Shown one piece after another: positions 9,153 through 18,195 of a stretch of DNA of 32,752 nucleotides (its first letter is position 1; every line of letters begins with the position of its first letter). This DNA comes from Candidatus Gallionella acididurans. GTDB lineage: Bacteria > Pseudomonadota > Gammaproteobacteria > Burkholderiales > Gallionellaceae. Where the stretch lies: contig LSLI01000026.1 of assembly GCA_001577345.1 (NCBI GenBank), forward strand, positions 1 through 32,752. Reading direction: 5' to 3'. A program made the position numbers and the translations under genes. The notes beneath the pieces are model-generated. The model searched no databases, was not told the DNA's origin, and saw only the letters and a program-made list of their open reading frames with translations.

Positions 9153-9501
9153 TCTCGTTCCTGTTTTCCATGATTCTGAAGTCGAAGAAATCGTTCGAAC
9201 TACTCGCCTGATTTCACAACGGAAGCAATTAGCCGGTTGCAGCCATTGTAGTTCATATGCCTATTCGTCCGCTTTGGCACCGAATTTCTGACCGTCACAT
9301 TCTCGGCCAAAGCCGCCATCCGGGATGGCCAGCCGATTTCGTCTGCAATGTGTTTGTAAGCTGTCCTTGAACGGCCAATTACACTGAACTGCAGCTTTTC
9401 AGTCTGGTAGACTCACACTTCCGACTCGAGGCGGAAGTAGGCAATCAGCTCCGTCCGGCAAAGCTGTCATGAGAATGAGGAAAGGCACTCAAAAGGAATC
9501 G
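9153..9501. other. Intergenic region between divergent defence genes
   Basis: These 349 bp separate the leftward HSP90-like gene from the rightward PLD-like gene and must hold both promoters; no convincing -35/-10 pair stood out. It contains one copy of the dispersed repeat (9267-9312), an adjoining perfect dyad GCCATCC-G-GGATGGC (9315-9329), and a small hairpin CTTCCG...CGGAAG (9418-9437) about 65 bp before the PLD-like start. Confidence 0.6.
9267..9312 (-). repeat. Dispersed GGCCGA repeat, copy 1
   Basis: Read on the - strand, this is GGCCGAGAATGTGACGGTCA followed by GAAATTCGG and then AAAGCGGAC. It nearly matches copy 2 at 19500-19539, sharing AATGTGACGGTCAGAAATTCGG without mismatch in the core. 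It is the only copy in reverse orientation. Confidence 0.75.
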
Positions 9502-12500
9502 ATGGCTCCTGTACTTGATGACCTGCTCAACGACGGCCGGCTGGCGCGGCTGTTCTCGAAAGACGCCCGCAACTGTGCGCTGCAGCTGTGGATCTTGCAG
9601 ATCAAGTCCGAGCAATCGATTAAAAATCGCGTAGTCTACGGCCGTCTGCTTCCCTACAGCCATTCCAGCGACTGCTGGTCCTCCAGCGACGACCATAACT
9701 TCCATACCTACGGGGAAGTCCAAGTGCAGGTTACCCGGCTCAACCTGTACGTCAAAAGCGTCCACTGCGCGGACCTCCTACGGCAATTGAGCGCTGGCCG
9801 AACCGTCTCGGCAATCAGCGAAGAACTGAAGCTTGGGCTCTCGGACAAGTTGAAAGCGCGGTTCGGGGCAACCGCGCTTGCTGCCGATGAACTGGCTTAC
9901 CGCCCCGTTGCCTACCTGTTCAACCGCGACGCGTATGACCGGCATTCGCCTTCCAGCCCGCATGGCGGAGCTGGGGCCTTCAGCGCTTCGATCACCCAGA
10001 CCGACAAGGGGGCGCTGTTCCGCCTAGGTCAGAACTACGACGTTGCCTTGACCGAATCGGTGGTCAAGCACCTCAACGCTGATACAGGCCTAGACTTCGG
10101 TGGCACCGACACCGCCCGGTTCGGCGACCTCGAGTTACTGGTCTTTCCTGCGCTGGACGACTTCGAGCGGCGCTTGCTGAGCGTAGGCTGGGCCGATGCT
10201 CCGCGCGCCCTGGTCGCCCGATTCGATCCGATGCAGCTACCGCACTTCAGCCGATTCCAGTTCCGCCTGAGCATCGCGAACGACGGCCAAATCGCCTACT
10301 CGTGCGTCGCCACCGCAGAACGCAATGCGGAAGGCGTGTTCGAGTGCAAGTTCGAGTTGAGCGACCAGCTACGCGCCAGGACCGACAGCACCGAACTGGA
10401 GATCTTCGGCTTCCCTGGCGACCATTCCCGTGAGGGTACGCTGTGTTGCCTGTGGCGGATCGGGTACGTCCGGGAACTCCATCTTCAGGGCCATCTGGTG
10501 GGCCACGGAGTGAGTCCGGTCAAGTTTGACTGGCTGGAAAAAACGGCCCGGCCGTCCGTGTCGGCGCGGGTGAAGGCCACCCTGACTATCAATCGCGGCA
10601 ATTTGGGATTCACTAACCGCATTGGCGGGCGTGAGGCGGATCCTTGGGTTCCGGCCAACCGCGATCTCGTCTCTCTTTTTGCACGGCTTCACCCGCCGAA
10701 GTCGGAGGGGAGGTTCTTCCTGCGCTGGGGTCAGGGCGACGGCGAGGGGCGACTGCAATTCGTTGAGTGGTTCAGGGCGCTGCTGGCCAAGTACCAGAAG
10801 CACCAAGTGGTCATTTTCGATCCCTATTTCGAGGACGCCGGCTTGGGGCTGGTGCTGCTCTGCGCGGCAGAGGAAGCGGACTACATTGTCTTCACCTCCT
10901 TGCCCAAGCTCAAGGAAGCGCAAGCCGCGAAAAGCGAATCCGACCAGCCCAACCTTGCGGCGAGCTGTGCGTACATCCACCATCTACTGATACGCATCAA
11001 GCTGCGCATCTATGGCCTCAAGGAAAGACAACTGGATGATCGCTCCATCCCACTATCCATGCCATCTGAGGAAGGTGAAGCCACGTCGGCGGAATCCGAC
11101 AAGCCCACCTCGAGCCGGATTAACAACCTGGTAGCGAGCTGTGAGCACAACCGCCACCTACTGAAACGCATCAAGCTGCGCATCTTCGGCCTGAAAGATG
11201 GCCGACTGCATGATCGCTACATCCTGATCATGGGACCGGACAGGCTACCGGTTGCAGGTTTTAACCTGTCCAACTCGTTTCAGAAAGCGGCCGAAAATTA
11301 CCCTTTGCTGGTCACCCCGATCCCGGCAGATGTCCTGCTCAAGGTTGAGCAATACAAGTTCGGACTGGTGCAGGAGGCGGAGGCCGCGCAACCCGAAGCC
11401 GAGACCGAGAATCCCTCCATGCGGCTTCTCTTTGACTCCAAGGCGTCGCCGACGGCGCCGCGACGCTACGAGCCACTACGCTTCCTCGAGAAGGCCCGCG
11501 CAGGCGATGTGCTTAGCGTATGGACCGGCGCGCCGTCGCTACGAGGCTTGAGTGGCGATCTGTTGAAGGAGCAGATGGCGGCGCTGGGCCTGCTCAAGGA
11601 TGGCTCGCTCGCGCTGCCCGAGACGGCAGGCCTGCGCAATTGTCTGGACCAGCAGGCGGGCGGCTTCTCGGACTTCACGGCGACCTGGGAGGTGCTCGGC
11701 GAGGTACTCGCGCATTCACGCTTCGGGGACTACCACTTTCGCGAGCTCGAATCCGAGCGTGACTTTCTGGAATTCCTGGCACGGTTCCTTAATGCATCGT
11801 TCAACCGCGCGTATGACGAGGTGAACAAGGAATTGGCCGTGATGGAGGCCGGGTTCTTTCGGAAGCCGGTAGAGACCCTGCTACACAGCCCCTATCACCC
11901 GCACCACTTGTTCCATACGACGAAATATGCAGCCCTGACCTGGCCGGAGTACTACTCAATCAAGTTCCTGTGGCTGTATGTCCCAGACGCTTTGCTGGCG
12001 ATCGTCGAAACCGAGGCAGCTCGCGTGCCGCTGGAGCCTCAAGGCCCGGACGCGATGAGGATCTCCCTATTGAGCCAGATCGTCAGCGAAATTTCGCTGT
12101 CAGTGCAGTTCGACATCAGCGAGGGACAGCGGGACCAGCTCGTTCGCAGCAGCAATGGCCTGTTGCAATGGATGGGACTGAATGCGATTGAGATGCAGCT
12201 GGAAAAACCGGGAGGGCTCGCCACAGTGCTACAGTTGGTGGCCGCCTTTGCCTACCCGGAGCGGGTGCGTGCCCTGGGCTGGATGGTTCATCACGCGGCA
12301 GCGAATCCGAAGAAGGCCGAGATCTATAAAGGTCTGGTCGCGGCGCTGCACGAGGCACTGCCGGCGACCATCCCCGCCGCAGATTTGAGGCACCTGGTCG
12401 ACTCCATGCGCGGGCATATGCGGCAACTGGCCTGGGCCGAGCCGTGGCTGTTCCAGGATGTCGTCTTTCCCTTGTTGCAAAACAACCGGGCCAACTTCGA

Positions 12501-12993
12501 TGATGCCTGTGAGATCTGGGTGCAGGAGCTGGCTAGCATACTGGAACCGCAGCTGAATGGCCAGCCGCGGCTGTTTGACCGAGCGCGCGAGGGCCAGACG
12601 ACCAACATCACCGCGCTCATCTTCGCCTACAGCAGCCCCGGGCGACAGCAGGCCAGCCTGAAATCGATGCAGGCGATCCTGAAGCGGCAGAGGCGGATCG
12701 TGCAACAGCCTCTCGCCAGCACCTCGGACTGGACCCGGTGGGACGGCGCCCTGATGGTCTCGATGTGGATCCTAACCTTTACCCGATGGGCTCAGTACTA
12801 CTTGAGCGGGCGTGGCTTGGCCGTCCACGAGCTGGAGGAGCTGTCGCGGGGCGCTCGCGAACTTGCGATGATCAGGCCGATGAGCGAATGGCGGTCGGAG
12901 GGCGCCGGCAAGCAGGGTGAACTCGCCGCTTTCCTCGACCAGGTGGAGGAGCTCTTGGCCTCAATCGGCGAGTCGAAAAGCAAACTTCAATAG
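9502..12993 (+). CDS. Large PLD-like protein (VPA1262-like) with internal duplication
   Basis: The chosen ATG at 9502 has AAAAGGA 4-6 nt upstream and gives 1163 aa; ATGs at 9469 and 9475 lack a ribosome binding site. From memory, the N-terminal ~300 residues (ALQLWILQIK, RVVYGRLLPY, SPHGGAGAFSASITQ) resemble a family named after Vibrio VPA1262. The middle resembles a phospholipase-D-like fold: VVIFDPYFEDAGLG (about residues 436-450), then a His-containing motif RLHDRYILIMGPD (H570) followed by VAGFNLSNS. About 33 residues including that motif are duplicated upstream (484-516), where the His is replaced by Asp (D512). The C-terminal ~500 residues are helical and unrecognised. The gene is G+C-rich compared with the SIR2-Argonaute gene. 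It is divergent from the HSP90-like operon. It could act alone or with it; the defence role is inferred from context. Confidence 0.75.
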   Translation: MAPVLDDLLNDGRLARLFSKDARNCALQLWILQIKSEQSIKNRVVYGRLLPYSHSSDCWSSSDDHNFHTYGEVQVQVTRLNLYVKSVHCADLLRQLSAGRTVSAISEELKLGLSDKLKARFGATALAADELAYRPVAYLFNRDAYDRHSPSSPHGGAGAFSASITQTDKGALFRLGQNYDVALTESVVKHLNADTGLDFGGTDTARFGDLELLVFPALDDFERRLLSVGWADAPRALVARFDPMQLPHFSRFQFRLSIANDGQIAYSCVATAERNAEGVFECKFELSDQLRARTDSTELEIFGFPGDHSREGTLCCLWRIGYVRELHLQGHLVGHGVSPVKFDWLEKTARPSVSARVKATLTINRGNLGFTNRIGGREADPWVPANRDLVSLFARLHPPKSEGRFFLRWGQGDGEGRLQFVEWFRALLAKYQKHQVVIFDPYFEDAGLGLVLLCAAEEADYIVFTSLPKLKEAQAAKSESDQPNLAASCAYIHHLLIRIKLRIYGLKERQLDDRSIPLSMPSEEGEATSAESDKPTSSRINNLVASCEHNRHLLKRIKLRIFGLKDGRLHDRYILIMGPDRLPVAGFNLSNSFQKAAENYPLLVTPIPADVLLKVEQYKFGLVQEAEAAQPEAETENPSMRLLFDSKASPTAPRRYEPLRFLEKARAGDVLSVWTGAPSLRGLSGDLLKEQMAALGLLKDGSLALPETAGLRNCLDQQAGGFSDFTATWEVLGEVLAHSRFGDYHFRELESERDFLEFLARFLNASFNRAYDEVNKELAVMEAGFFRKPVETLLHSPYHPHHLFHTTKYAALTWPEYYSIKFLWLYVPDALLAIVETEAARVPLEPQGPDAMRISLLSQIVSEISLSVQFDISEGQRDQLVRSSNGLLQWMGLNAIEMQLEKPGGLATVLQLVAAFAYPERVRALGWMVHHAAANPKKAEIYKGLVAALHEALPATIPAADLRHLVDSMRGHMRQLAWAEPWLFQDVVFPLLQNNRANFDDACEIWVQELASILEPQLNGQPRLFDRAREGQTTNITALIFAYSSPGRQQASLKSMQAILKRQRRIVQQPLASTSDWTRWDGALMVSMWILTFTRWAQYYLSGRGLAVHELEELSRGARELAMIRPMSEWRSEGAGKQGELAAFLDQVEELLASIGESKSKLQ
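10936..11223 (+). repeat. In-frame direct duplication inside the PLD-like gene
   Basis: Copy A (10936-11049) and copy B (11092-11223) are direct repeats, offset by 174 bp over most of their length. Stretches such as CGCATCAAGCTGCGCATCT are identical. At protein level, 21 of 33 aligned residues match (NLxASC...HLLxRIKLRIxGLK...LxDRxI). Copy B has an 18-bp insertion relative to copy A near its start. The frame is kept throughout. Confidence 0.85.
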
Positions 12994-13538
12994 TCGGTTC
13001 AGCGGTGGCCTCAGACCAATCCGGTTTTATTGCATAAGCGACGCCATACTGAACTGATCGCCGAATCCGGCAGACGTTCAATCTGCTCGATGTCCAAGAT
13101 GCAAGCCTATGGATCCAGAATCAAGGGAAGCGCTGTTATTTCGAACTGACAATGGGTACGGTGCGACTTAAGTTTTCCGAACATCTGCTTTGTATGCCCT
13201 AAGTGGACTTATTGATGAATTGCTTCAAATGTAAGTAGTGACCGATGACCGGTCGTCGGCCACACCCGACCTTCAATCTGGAACATCTGAGCGACTGCTT
13301 TACTGCTGACAGCAGACCTTAAATCTGATGGGAATTTATGAGCATGCATGCCTCTTGCCGCAAGGAGACATCGACCACCTAAACTCGCTGCCCGATGGCG
13401 GTCATTGGTGACAAACTGCAATCGAAGCGAAGCTGAATGTCAAAATCCAGTTAGGGATGTTCATCGCTGACAATCTGTATGTGATTTATGTCTACAAAAG
13501 CGAGTTAAATCCACACAATTATTTGTTTTGAATTATAG
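12994..13538. other. Non-coding gap between convergent genes
   Basis: In these 545 bp I find no supported gene. An 18-bp near-palindrome, CCGATGACCGGTCGTCGG (13242-13259, one mismatch), resembles the core of the dispersed repeat family. No clear T-rich terminator follows either converging gene. Confidence 0.5.
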
Positions 13539-14432
13539 CTAATCTGACATAGCACTTACCCGACCTACAAGAAAATCCACAAATGTTCGCACTTTAGCCG
13601 AAAGGAATTTCCGGCTTGGGTAGACCGCATATATTCCGTATTCAGTTGATGTGTAATCGCCAAGTACCTGCACTAAGCGCCCCGACTGCAAATCATCCTC
13701 GACGATAAACAGCGGCTGCAATATCAGACCTCCGCCATTCAGGGCGGCATGGCGAAGCATGTCTCCGTTGTTGGCCTTGATTGCTCCAGTTATGTGGACA
13801 ACTTCTTCCATTTCCTTGTTCTTGAAGCGCCATTCGTTGCCGCTATTCGTATAGGTGTAGCCTAGGCATGAGTGATTGTTGAGGTCTGACGGTTGAGTGG
13901 GTATGCCATGCTGCTTCAAATATGCGGGTGATGCGCAGACTATGGAGCTGGCAACTCCCAATTTTCGTGCAATCAATCTTGATTCGGGCAATGTGCCTAT
14001 CCGAATTGCCAAATCAAACCCTTCTTCAATTAAATCAACGTAGCGGTCGTTAAGCGAGAGGTCTAGCTTCACTTCCGAATGAAGATGCACATAATCGGCG
14101 ATAACCGGGCCGAGCCTGTGCAGCCCGAACGCAAACGGCATGGTGATCTTTAATGTTCCTCTTGGAGTGGTTGTCAGTTGCCCAGCCGCCTGTTCAGCCT
14201 CCTCCACATCAGAAATAATCTGTAAGCAGCGCTCGTAATAAGCCAAGCCAGATTCGGTCAGACTTAAACGTCGGGTGGTTCGGTTCAGAAGCCGCGTGCC
14301 CAGGTGTTCTTCCAGATTGAAGACATATTTGGAGACCATCGCCCTCGACATATCGAGCCGATCTGAAGCACCCGTAAAACTGCCCGTTCCCACCACGGTC
14401 GTAAAAACTCTCATGCTGGTCAGCGTATCCAT
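13539..14432 (-). CDS. LysR-family transcriptional regulator
   Basis: This is a 297-aa protein of standard LysR length. The N-terminal winged HTH (residues 1-60) reads MDTLTSMRVFTTVV, GSFTGASDRLDMSRAMVSKY, LGTRLLNRTTRRLSLT. It is followed by a periplasmic-binding-protein-like effector domain (about 90-290; FDLAIRIGTLPESRLIARKL). This is the CrgA/DsdC-like branch often called YafC/DmlR-like. It is transcribed away from the oxidoreductase/dioxygenase operon across a 196-bp AT-rich spacer, the usual layout for a LysR regulator controlling its divergent neighbour. The inducer is unknown; an electrophile or aromatic compound would fit the target genes. Confidence 0.92.
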   Translation of the reverse strand: MDTLTSMRVFTTVVGTGSFTGASDRLDMSRAMVSKYVFNLEEHLGTRLLNRTTRRLSLTESGLAYYERCLQIISDVEEAEQAAGQLTTTPRGTLKITMPFAFGLHRLGPVIADYVHLHSEVKLDLSLNDRYVDLIEEGFDLAIRIGTLPESRLIARKLGVASSIVCASPAYLKQHGIPTQPSDLNNHSCLGYTYTNSGNEWRFKNKEMEEVVHITGAIKANNGDMLRHAALNGGGLILQPLFIVEDDLQSGRLVQVLGDYTSTEYGIYAVYPSRKFLSAKVRTFVDFLVGRVSAMSD

Positions 14433-14628
14433 TTCTTAAACCGCCTTTTTATCAACATATAAGAAACAATGTATTTCATATTAGCTACTTTATCAAATAG
14501 TTAATGACAATTATAGTTCAATCAATGGCGGGACATGGCTAGTCGTCAACAGCTTAGCCAATAGATACAGGAGCCAGAATTCTCGGGAAGACTCGACCCG
14601 ATCTTTGAGCCAAATCAGGAGATTAAAA
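14433..14628. promoter_or_regulatory. Divergent promoter region of the LysR gene and its operon
   Basis: This 196-bp spacer is very AT-rich around 14450-14520 and must carry both promoters. A LysR-type T-N11-A site could be TTAATGACAATTATA (about 14501-14515), with short TAAT/ATTA arms, but it is weak and I cannot place the start sites. AGGAG at 14617-14621 is the ribosome binding site of the rightward gene. Confidence 0.4.
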
Positions 14629-15189
14629 ATGATTACATTGAATATGACAAACAATCTGCGGGTGTTTGCACAAGTATGCGTCGTCGTGACGACTGCTGCG
14701 TTGTCGACTGTCGCTGTCGCCGACAATTCGGAACTTGCCAGATACCAGATGGCGGAGAAGCTTGCCAAAACAGAGATCGCAAAATTTGACACCCTGGATT
14801 TTGATGTCTTTACCAACCAGAAGTGGGATCGCCTGCACGAGAGTCACTCCAAGGACGTCATCGTGCACTGGCCGGATGGGCATCAGACCAGGGGCATCGA
14901 GAGGCACATCGAAGATCTGAAGGCGATGTTCGTCTATGCGCCGGACACCCGCATTCAGGAACACCCGGTCAAGGTCGCACAGGGCGAATGGACGAGCGTC
15001 ATCGGAATCATGGAAGGAACGTTCTCGAGGCCCATGCCTATTGGTGACGGAAAGACAATTGCACCGACGGGAAAATCCTTCAAGCTAATCATGTGTACGG
15101 TCGGCCACTGGAAAAATGGTGTCATGGATGAAGAGTATCTGTTCTGGGATAACCAGTCGTATATGAAACAGATCGGGCTGGCACCGTAA
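14629..15189 (+). CDS. Secreted SnoaL-like (NTF2-fold) protein
   Basis: The protein has 186 aa from ATG 14629, chosen because CAGGAG lies 7-8 nt upstream. Residues 1-31 form a signal peptide: a short N-region, a hydrophobic VFAQVCVVVTTAALSTVAVA, and probable cleavage after AVA before DNSEL. The mature part has the pattern of SnoaL-like ester cyclase/NTF2-fold proteins: HESHSKDVIVHWPDG, RGIERHIEDLKAMF, an EGTFSRPM strand, and MDEEYLFWDNQSYMKQIGL. These proteins bind or transform small hydrophobic or cyclic compounds; the substrate is unknown. It is the first gene of the operon facing away from LysR. It is likely periplasmic, unlike its cytoplasmic neighbours. Confidence 0.8.
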   Translation: MITLNMTNNLRVFAQVCVVVTTAALSTVAVADNSELARYQMAEKLAKTEIAKFDTLDFDVFTNQKWDRLHESHSKDVIVHWPDGHQTRGIERHIEDLKAMFVYAPDTRIQEHPVKVAQGEWTSVIGIMEGTFSRPMPIGDGKTIAPTGKSFKLIMCTVGHWKNGVMDEEYLFWDNQSYMKQIGLAP

Positions 15190-15258
15190 CACTGACTCCC
15201 GTCCGACTGCCCAAGAAAATGGGAAGTGATCATGGTTCATCAGGTGCTCGCATTCCCA

Positions 15259-15272
15259 AGGTCAGGTGACCT
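15259..15272. promoter_or_regulatory. Perfect dyad AGGTCA-GG-TGACCT, candidate operator
   Basis: Two perfect 6-bp arms are separated by 2 bp, in the 138-bp gap before the oxidoreductase gene. The spacer after it is AT-rich (CTATATATCA), so a second internal promoter with this operator is plausible. The binding protein is unknown. Confidence 0.35.
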
Positions 15273-15327
15273 ATATATCAGACAACTTTGCAGTCACAAC
15301 TTTATAAGTTTAATCGAAAGGAAAAAA

Positions 15328-15954
15328 ATGAACGTTTCTATTTTTGGTACCGGCAGCATGGCAAAAGGCATCGGTTATCGCTTGGTTGCAGGTGGTAATT
15401 CCGTAACCATATTCGGTCGCGATGCTGTCAAAACAAAAGCGCTTGCGGATGAGTTACACAAAGCATTAAAGCCTGGCGCGACTGTATCGGCTGCGACAGT
15501 TGGCGATTCGATTCACGATGAAGTGGTCGTGCTCGCAATGTGGTATTCGGGAAACATTGAAATCGCGAGGAAATTTTCCGGACAGCTGGCAGGCAAGATC
15601 GTCGTCGATATTTCCAATGCATTGAACGACACCTACGACGGTTTAACCATCGCGTCCGACACTTCAGCAGGTGAGCAAGTAGCGGCACTGTTACCTAAAA
15701 GTAAAGTCGTCAAAGCATTTAACACGACCTTCGCCAATACGCTCGTTGCAGGCAAAGTGGCAGGGCAGCCGCTGGATGTCTTCATTGCAGGCAACGACGA
15801 AACGGCCAAAGCAACTGTCGCCAACCTGGTAAAGGCCGGCGGTTTGGTCGCGATTGATGCAGGTCCGTTACATCGTGCGCGTCAACTCGAAGCACTGGGT
15901 TTGCTGGGCATCACATTGCAAGGACCGCACAACCTTGGCTTTAACAGCGCCTAG
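15328..15954 (+). CDS. NAD(P)-binding oxidoreductase, F420-dependent NADP reductase-like
   Basis: The protein has 208 aa from ATG 15328, preceded by AAAGGA. It starts with a Rossmann dinucleotide-binding loop, SIFGTGSMAKGIGYRL (GxGxxxxG), and a second strand ending TIFGRD, which suggests NADPH preference (R at the end of beta-2). VVLAMWY, GKIVVDISNAL and VVKAFNTTFANTL follow the NpdG/ProC-like reductase family (PF03807-type). The closing RQLEALGLLGITLQ fits the short C-terminal helix of this family. In the detoxification setting it may reduce quinones or carbonyls with NADPH; the specific substrate is not deducible. Confidence 0.85.
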   Translation: MNVSIFGTGSMAKGIGYRLVAGGNSVTIFGRDAVKTKALADELHKALKPGATVSAATVGDSIHDEVVVLAMWYSGNIEIARKFSGQLAGKIVVDISNALNDTYDGLTIASDTSAGEQVAALLPKSKVVKAFNTTFANTLVAGKVAGQPLDVFIAGNDETAKATVANLVKAGGLVAIDAGPLHRARQLEALGLLGITLQGPHNLGFNSA

Positions 15955-16048
15955 AAACTCATTCATTAATATTGGCAATAGGCGGCAAGTCGATTTGTCG
16001 CCTGGATCCTCAACGTTACCAATTAAACATCCACAAAGGAGAAACACC

Positions 16049-16453
16049 ATGATTGATCAGAAAACTGCGCCTTACGCCGCGCTTGTATTGAGAGTCAGCC
16101 TCGGCACCCTATTTATCGCCCACAGCCTGCTTAAATGGCTTGTATTCACATTGCCGGGTGCAGCCGGATTCTTTGAGTCAGTAGGGCTACCAGGCTGGTT
16201 GGCCTACATCACGACGTTTGTCGAATTGGCCGGAGGGATTGCGCTGATCACAGGCATCTATGCGCGATATGTAGCTTTGGCACTCATTCCAATTTTACTG
16301 GGTGCCATCTTCTCGGTCCACGGTGCCAATGGCTGGCTGTTCACTAACAAGGGTGGTGGTTGGGAATATCCGGCATTCTGGGCGATCGCATTATTCGTGC
16401 AATTTTTGCTGGGCGACGGAGCTTTCGCGGTACTGCGCCGTAAAGAGTACTGA
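16049..16453 (+). CDS. DoxX-family membrane protein
   Basis: The protein has 134 aa from ATG 16049 with AAAGGAG upstream. Four hydrophobic segments fit DoxX topology: AALVLRVSLGTLFIAHSLL, WLAYITTFVELAGGIALITG, YVALALIPILLGAIFSV and FWAIALFVQFLLGDGAF. The RVSLGTLFIAHSLLKW start is typical of the family. DoxX relatives (for example MhqP of Bacillus subtilis) belong to quinone- and thiol-stress regulons. Its biochemical role is not settled. Confidence 0.88.
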   Translation: MIDQKTAPYAALVLRVSLGTLFIAHSLLKWLVFTLPGAAGFFESVGLPGWLAYITTFVELAGGIALITGIYARYVALALIPILLGAIFSVHGANGWLFTNKGGGWEYPAFWAIALFVQFLLGDGAFAVLRRKEY

Positions 16454-16519
16454 TCTTAAGTGGCCGTTGCAAAATCGCAAGGCCCTTTATAAGAGTTATT
16501 GATGGAGCTGGAGATTGAT

Positions 16520-17305
16520 ATGTCTATGCGTATGCCCGTTGTTTTTGTTTCACACGGTGCGCCCGATGCCTTGTTAAAGGCACCCGATGCGGTGGCCTGC
16601 TGGAGCGAGATCGGCCAATTGCTTCCAGAACCTGCAGCGATCCTTGTGGTATCAGCACATTGGGAGGCTCGCCAGCCAACGGTCAGTCTATCCCATTCGC
16701 CTGAAACCATACACGACTTCTCGGGTTTCTCACCGGAGCTATTCCGCATGCAGTATCGTGCGCCGGGCGCACCGGCTCTGGCCGAACGTGTTGCATCATT
16801 GCTGTCAGCTGCCAATTTGGCGGCTGATCTCAATCCAAACCGCGGGCTGGATCATGGTGCCTGGGTGCCGTTATCGGCGATGTACCCGCAAGCCGATGTG
16901 CCGGTCACGCAGCTCTCATTGGTACGCGACGCTGACCCAGCAACCCATTTCGAGTTGGGCCGCGCACTGGCGCCCCTTCGAGACGAAGGAGTGCTTATCG
17001 TCGGTTCCGGCGCGATCACGCACAACTTTGCGTGGCTGGATTGGCGCGCAAATCCAGACAAAGCGCCTATGCCGCAAGCGGAAGTTTTTACCGATTGGGT
17101 CGCCGGGCGATTGGCAGCGCAGGATATTTCGGCCCTGCTCACCTATCGTTCCGCGCCTTATGGCGCCGAATCTCACCCAAGCGAAGAGCATTTCTTGCCG
17201 CTGTTCGTTGCCATGGGTGCCGCAAAGGATAATACTCCACAGCGCTATCGCCCTCGTTTTTCCTATGGCGCGCTGTCCATGGATGCTTATCTTTGGCGCG
17301 ATTAA
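16520..17305 (+). CDS. LigB-type extradiol ring-cleavage dioxygenase (YgiD/DODA-like)
   Basis: The protein has 261 aa from ATG 16520, which has GGAG 6 nt upstream; an in-frame ATG at 16502 has only a weak site. The class III extradiol dioxygenase pattern is present: SHGAPD (H12), SAHWE (H47), LDHGAWVPL (H112), GSGAITHNF (H168) and HPSEEHFLPLF (H219, H224). H12, H47 and H168 or H224 are the likely metal ligands or acid/base residues, by analogy with E. coli YgiD and plant DOPA dioxygenase. It should open catechol-type rings using Fe(II) or Zn(II) and O2. In this operon it could destroy catechols or hydroquinones before they oxidise to quinones. Confidence 0.9.
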   Translation: MSMRMPVVFVSHGAPDALLKAPDAVACWSEIGQLLPEPAAILVVSAHWEARQPTVSLSHSPETIHDFSGFSPELFRMQYRAPGAPALAERVASLLSAANLAADLNPNRGLDHGAWVPLSAMYPQADVPVTQLSLVRDADPATHFELGRALAPLRDEGVLIVGSGAITHNFAWLDWRANPDKAPMPQAEVFTDWVAGRLAAQDISALLTYRSAPYGAESHPSEEHFLPLFVAMGAAKDNTPQRYRPRFSYGALSMDAYLWRD

Positions 17306-17461
17306 AAATGGTAGCGCATGGTTACGAGCGACAGACATTTATATACATGCTAATTACCCCTTAACGTTCTGAATGCAATTACAATTGTTAACAAACGAGG
17401 CAAGTGTGTTTTGCGGATGGCGGCCAGATGGCTTTCCAATACATTTAAAAAGGGATTCGAT

Positions 17462-18163
17462 ATGTTAAAGCTCAGAAAATCCGAAGAACGTGGTTATGCC
17501 GATCATGGCTGGCTCAAAAGCTACCACTCATTTTCTTTTGCCAATTACTACGATCCCAATCATATGGGATGGGGTAATTTGCGGGTGATCAATGAGGACC
17601 GTATTGAACCGGGGACGGGTTTTGGCAAGCACAGCCACCGCAATATGGAAATCATCAGCTATGTTCTTTCGGGTGAGCTTGCGCATCAAGACAGCATGGG
17701 AAACATCAAAGGCATTCCGCCCGGGGATGTTCAGCGCATGAGTGCGGGTACTGGCGTGACACACAGTGAATTCAATCATGCAAAAGGACAAGTGACGCAC
17801 TTTCTGCAAATCTGGATCGAGCCGAATGTCCAGGAAATCCCGCCAGGCTACGAGCAAAGGACTATTCCCGAAGCGGAGAAACGGGGATCATTGCGTTTGG
17901 TCGCTTCTCCCAATGGTGCAAATGGTTCTGTAGTCATTCATGCAGATGCGAAGCTCTATGCCGGATTATTTGATGAAAATGAAAGCGCCGGTCTTGATAT
18001 AGATCCGCACCGTAAAGCCTATGTGCACTTGATTCGCGGAGAGCTGGTGATGAATGGTCAAAAAATCGCCTCTGGCGATGCCGTCTTGCTGGAGCAAGAA
18101 AGTCACATACAAATTACCAATGCCAATAAAGCAGAAGTATTGGTATTTGATCTTACAGTTTGA
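17462..18163 (+). CDS. Pirin-family protein (YhhW-like)
   Basis: The protein has 233 aa from ATG 17462 with AAGGGA upstream. The N-terminal cupin has the pirin signature HSFSFANYYDP, GFGKHSHRNMEIISYVLSGEL and GTGVTHSEFN; the two histidines of KHSHRN with H101 and E103 of THSEF are the probable metal ligands. The C-terminal cupin is degenerate, as is usual. YhhW/pirins oxidise quercetin-like flavonols in vitro. The 156-bp gap before it contains the palindrome TTGTTAACAA (17385-17394), so it may have its own promoter, but the orientation and neighbours argue for one regulon. Confidence 0.92.
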   Translation: MLKLRKSEERGYADHGWLKSYHSFSFANYYDPNHMGWGNLRVINEDRIEPGTGFGKHSHRNMEIISYVLSGELAHQDSMGNIKGIPPGDVQRMSAGTGVTHSEFNHAKGQVTHFLQIWIEPNVQEIPPGYEQRTIPEAEKRGSLRLVASPNGANGSVVIHADAKLYAGLFDENESAGLDIDPHRKAYVHLIRGELVMNGQKIASGDAVLLEQESHIQITNANKAEVLVFDLTV

Positions 18164-18195
18164 ATGACCGAAAAGAAATTCAGTAGGATTACATC

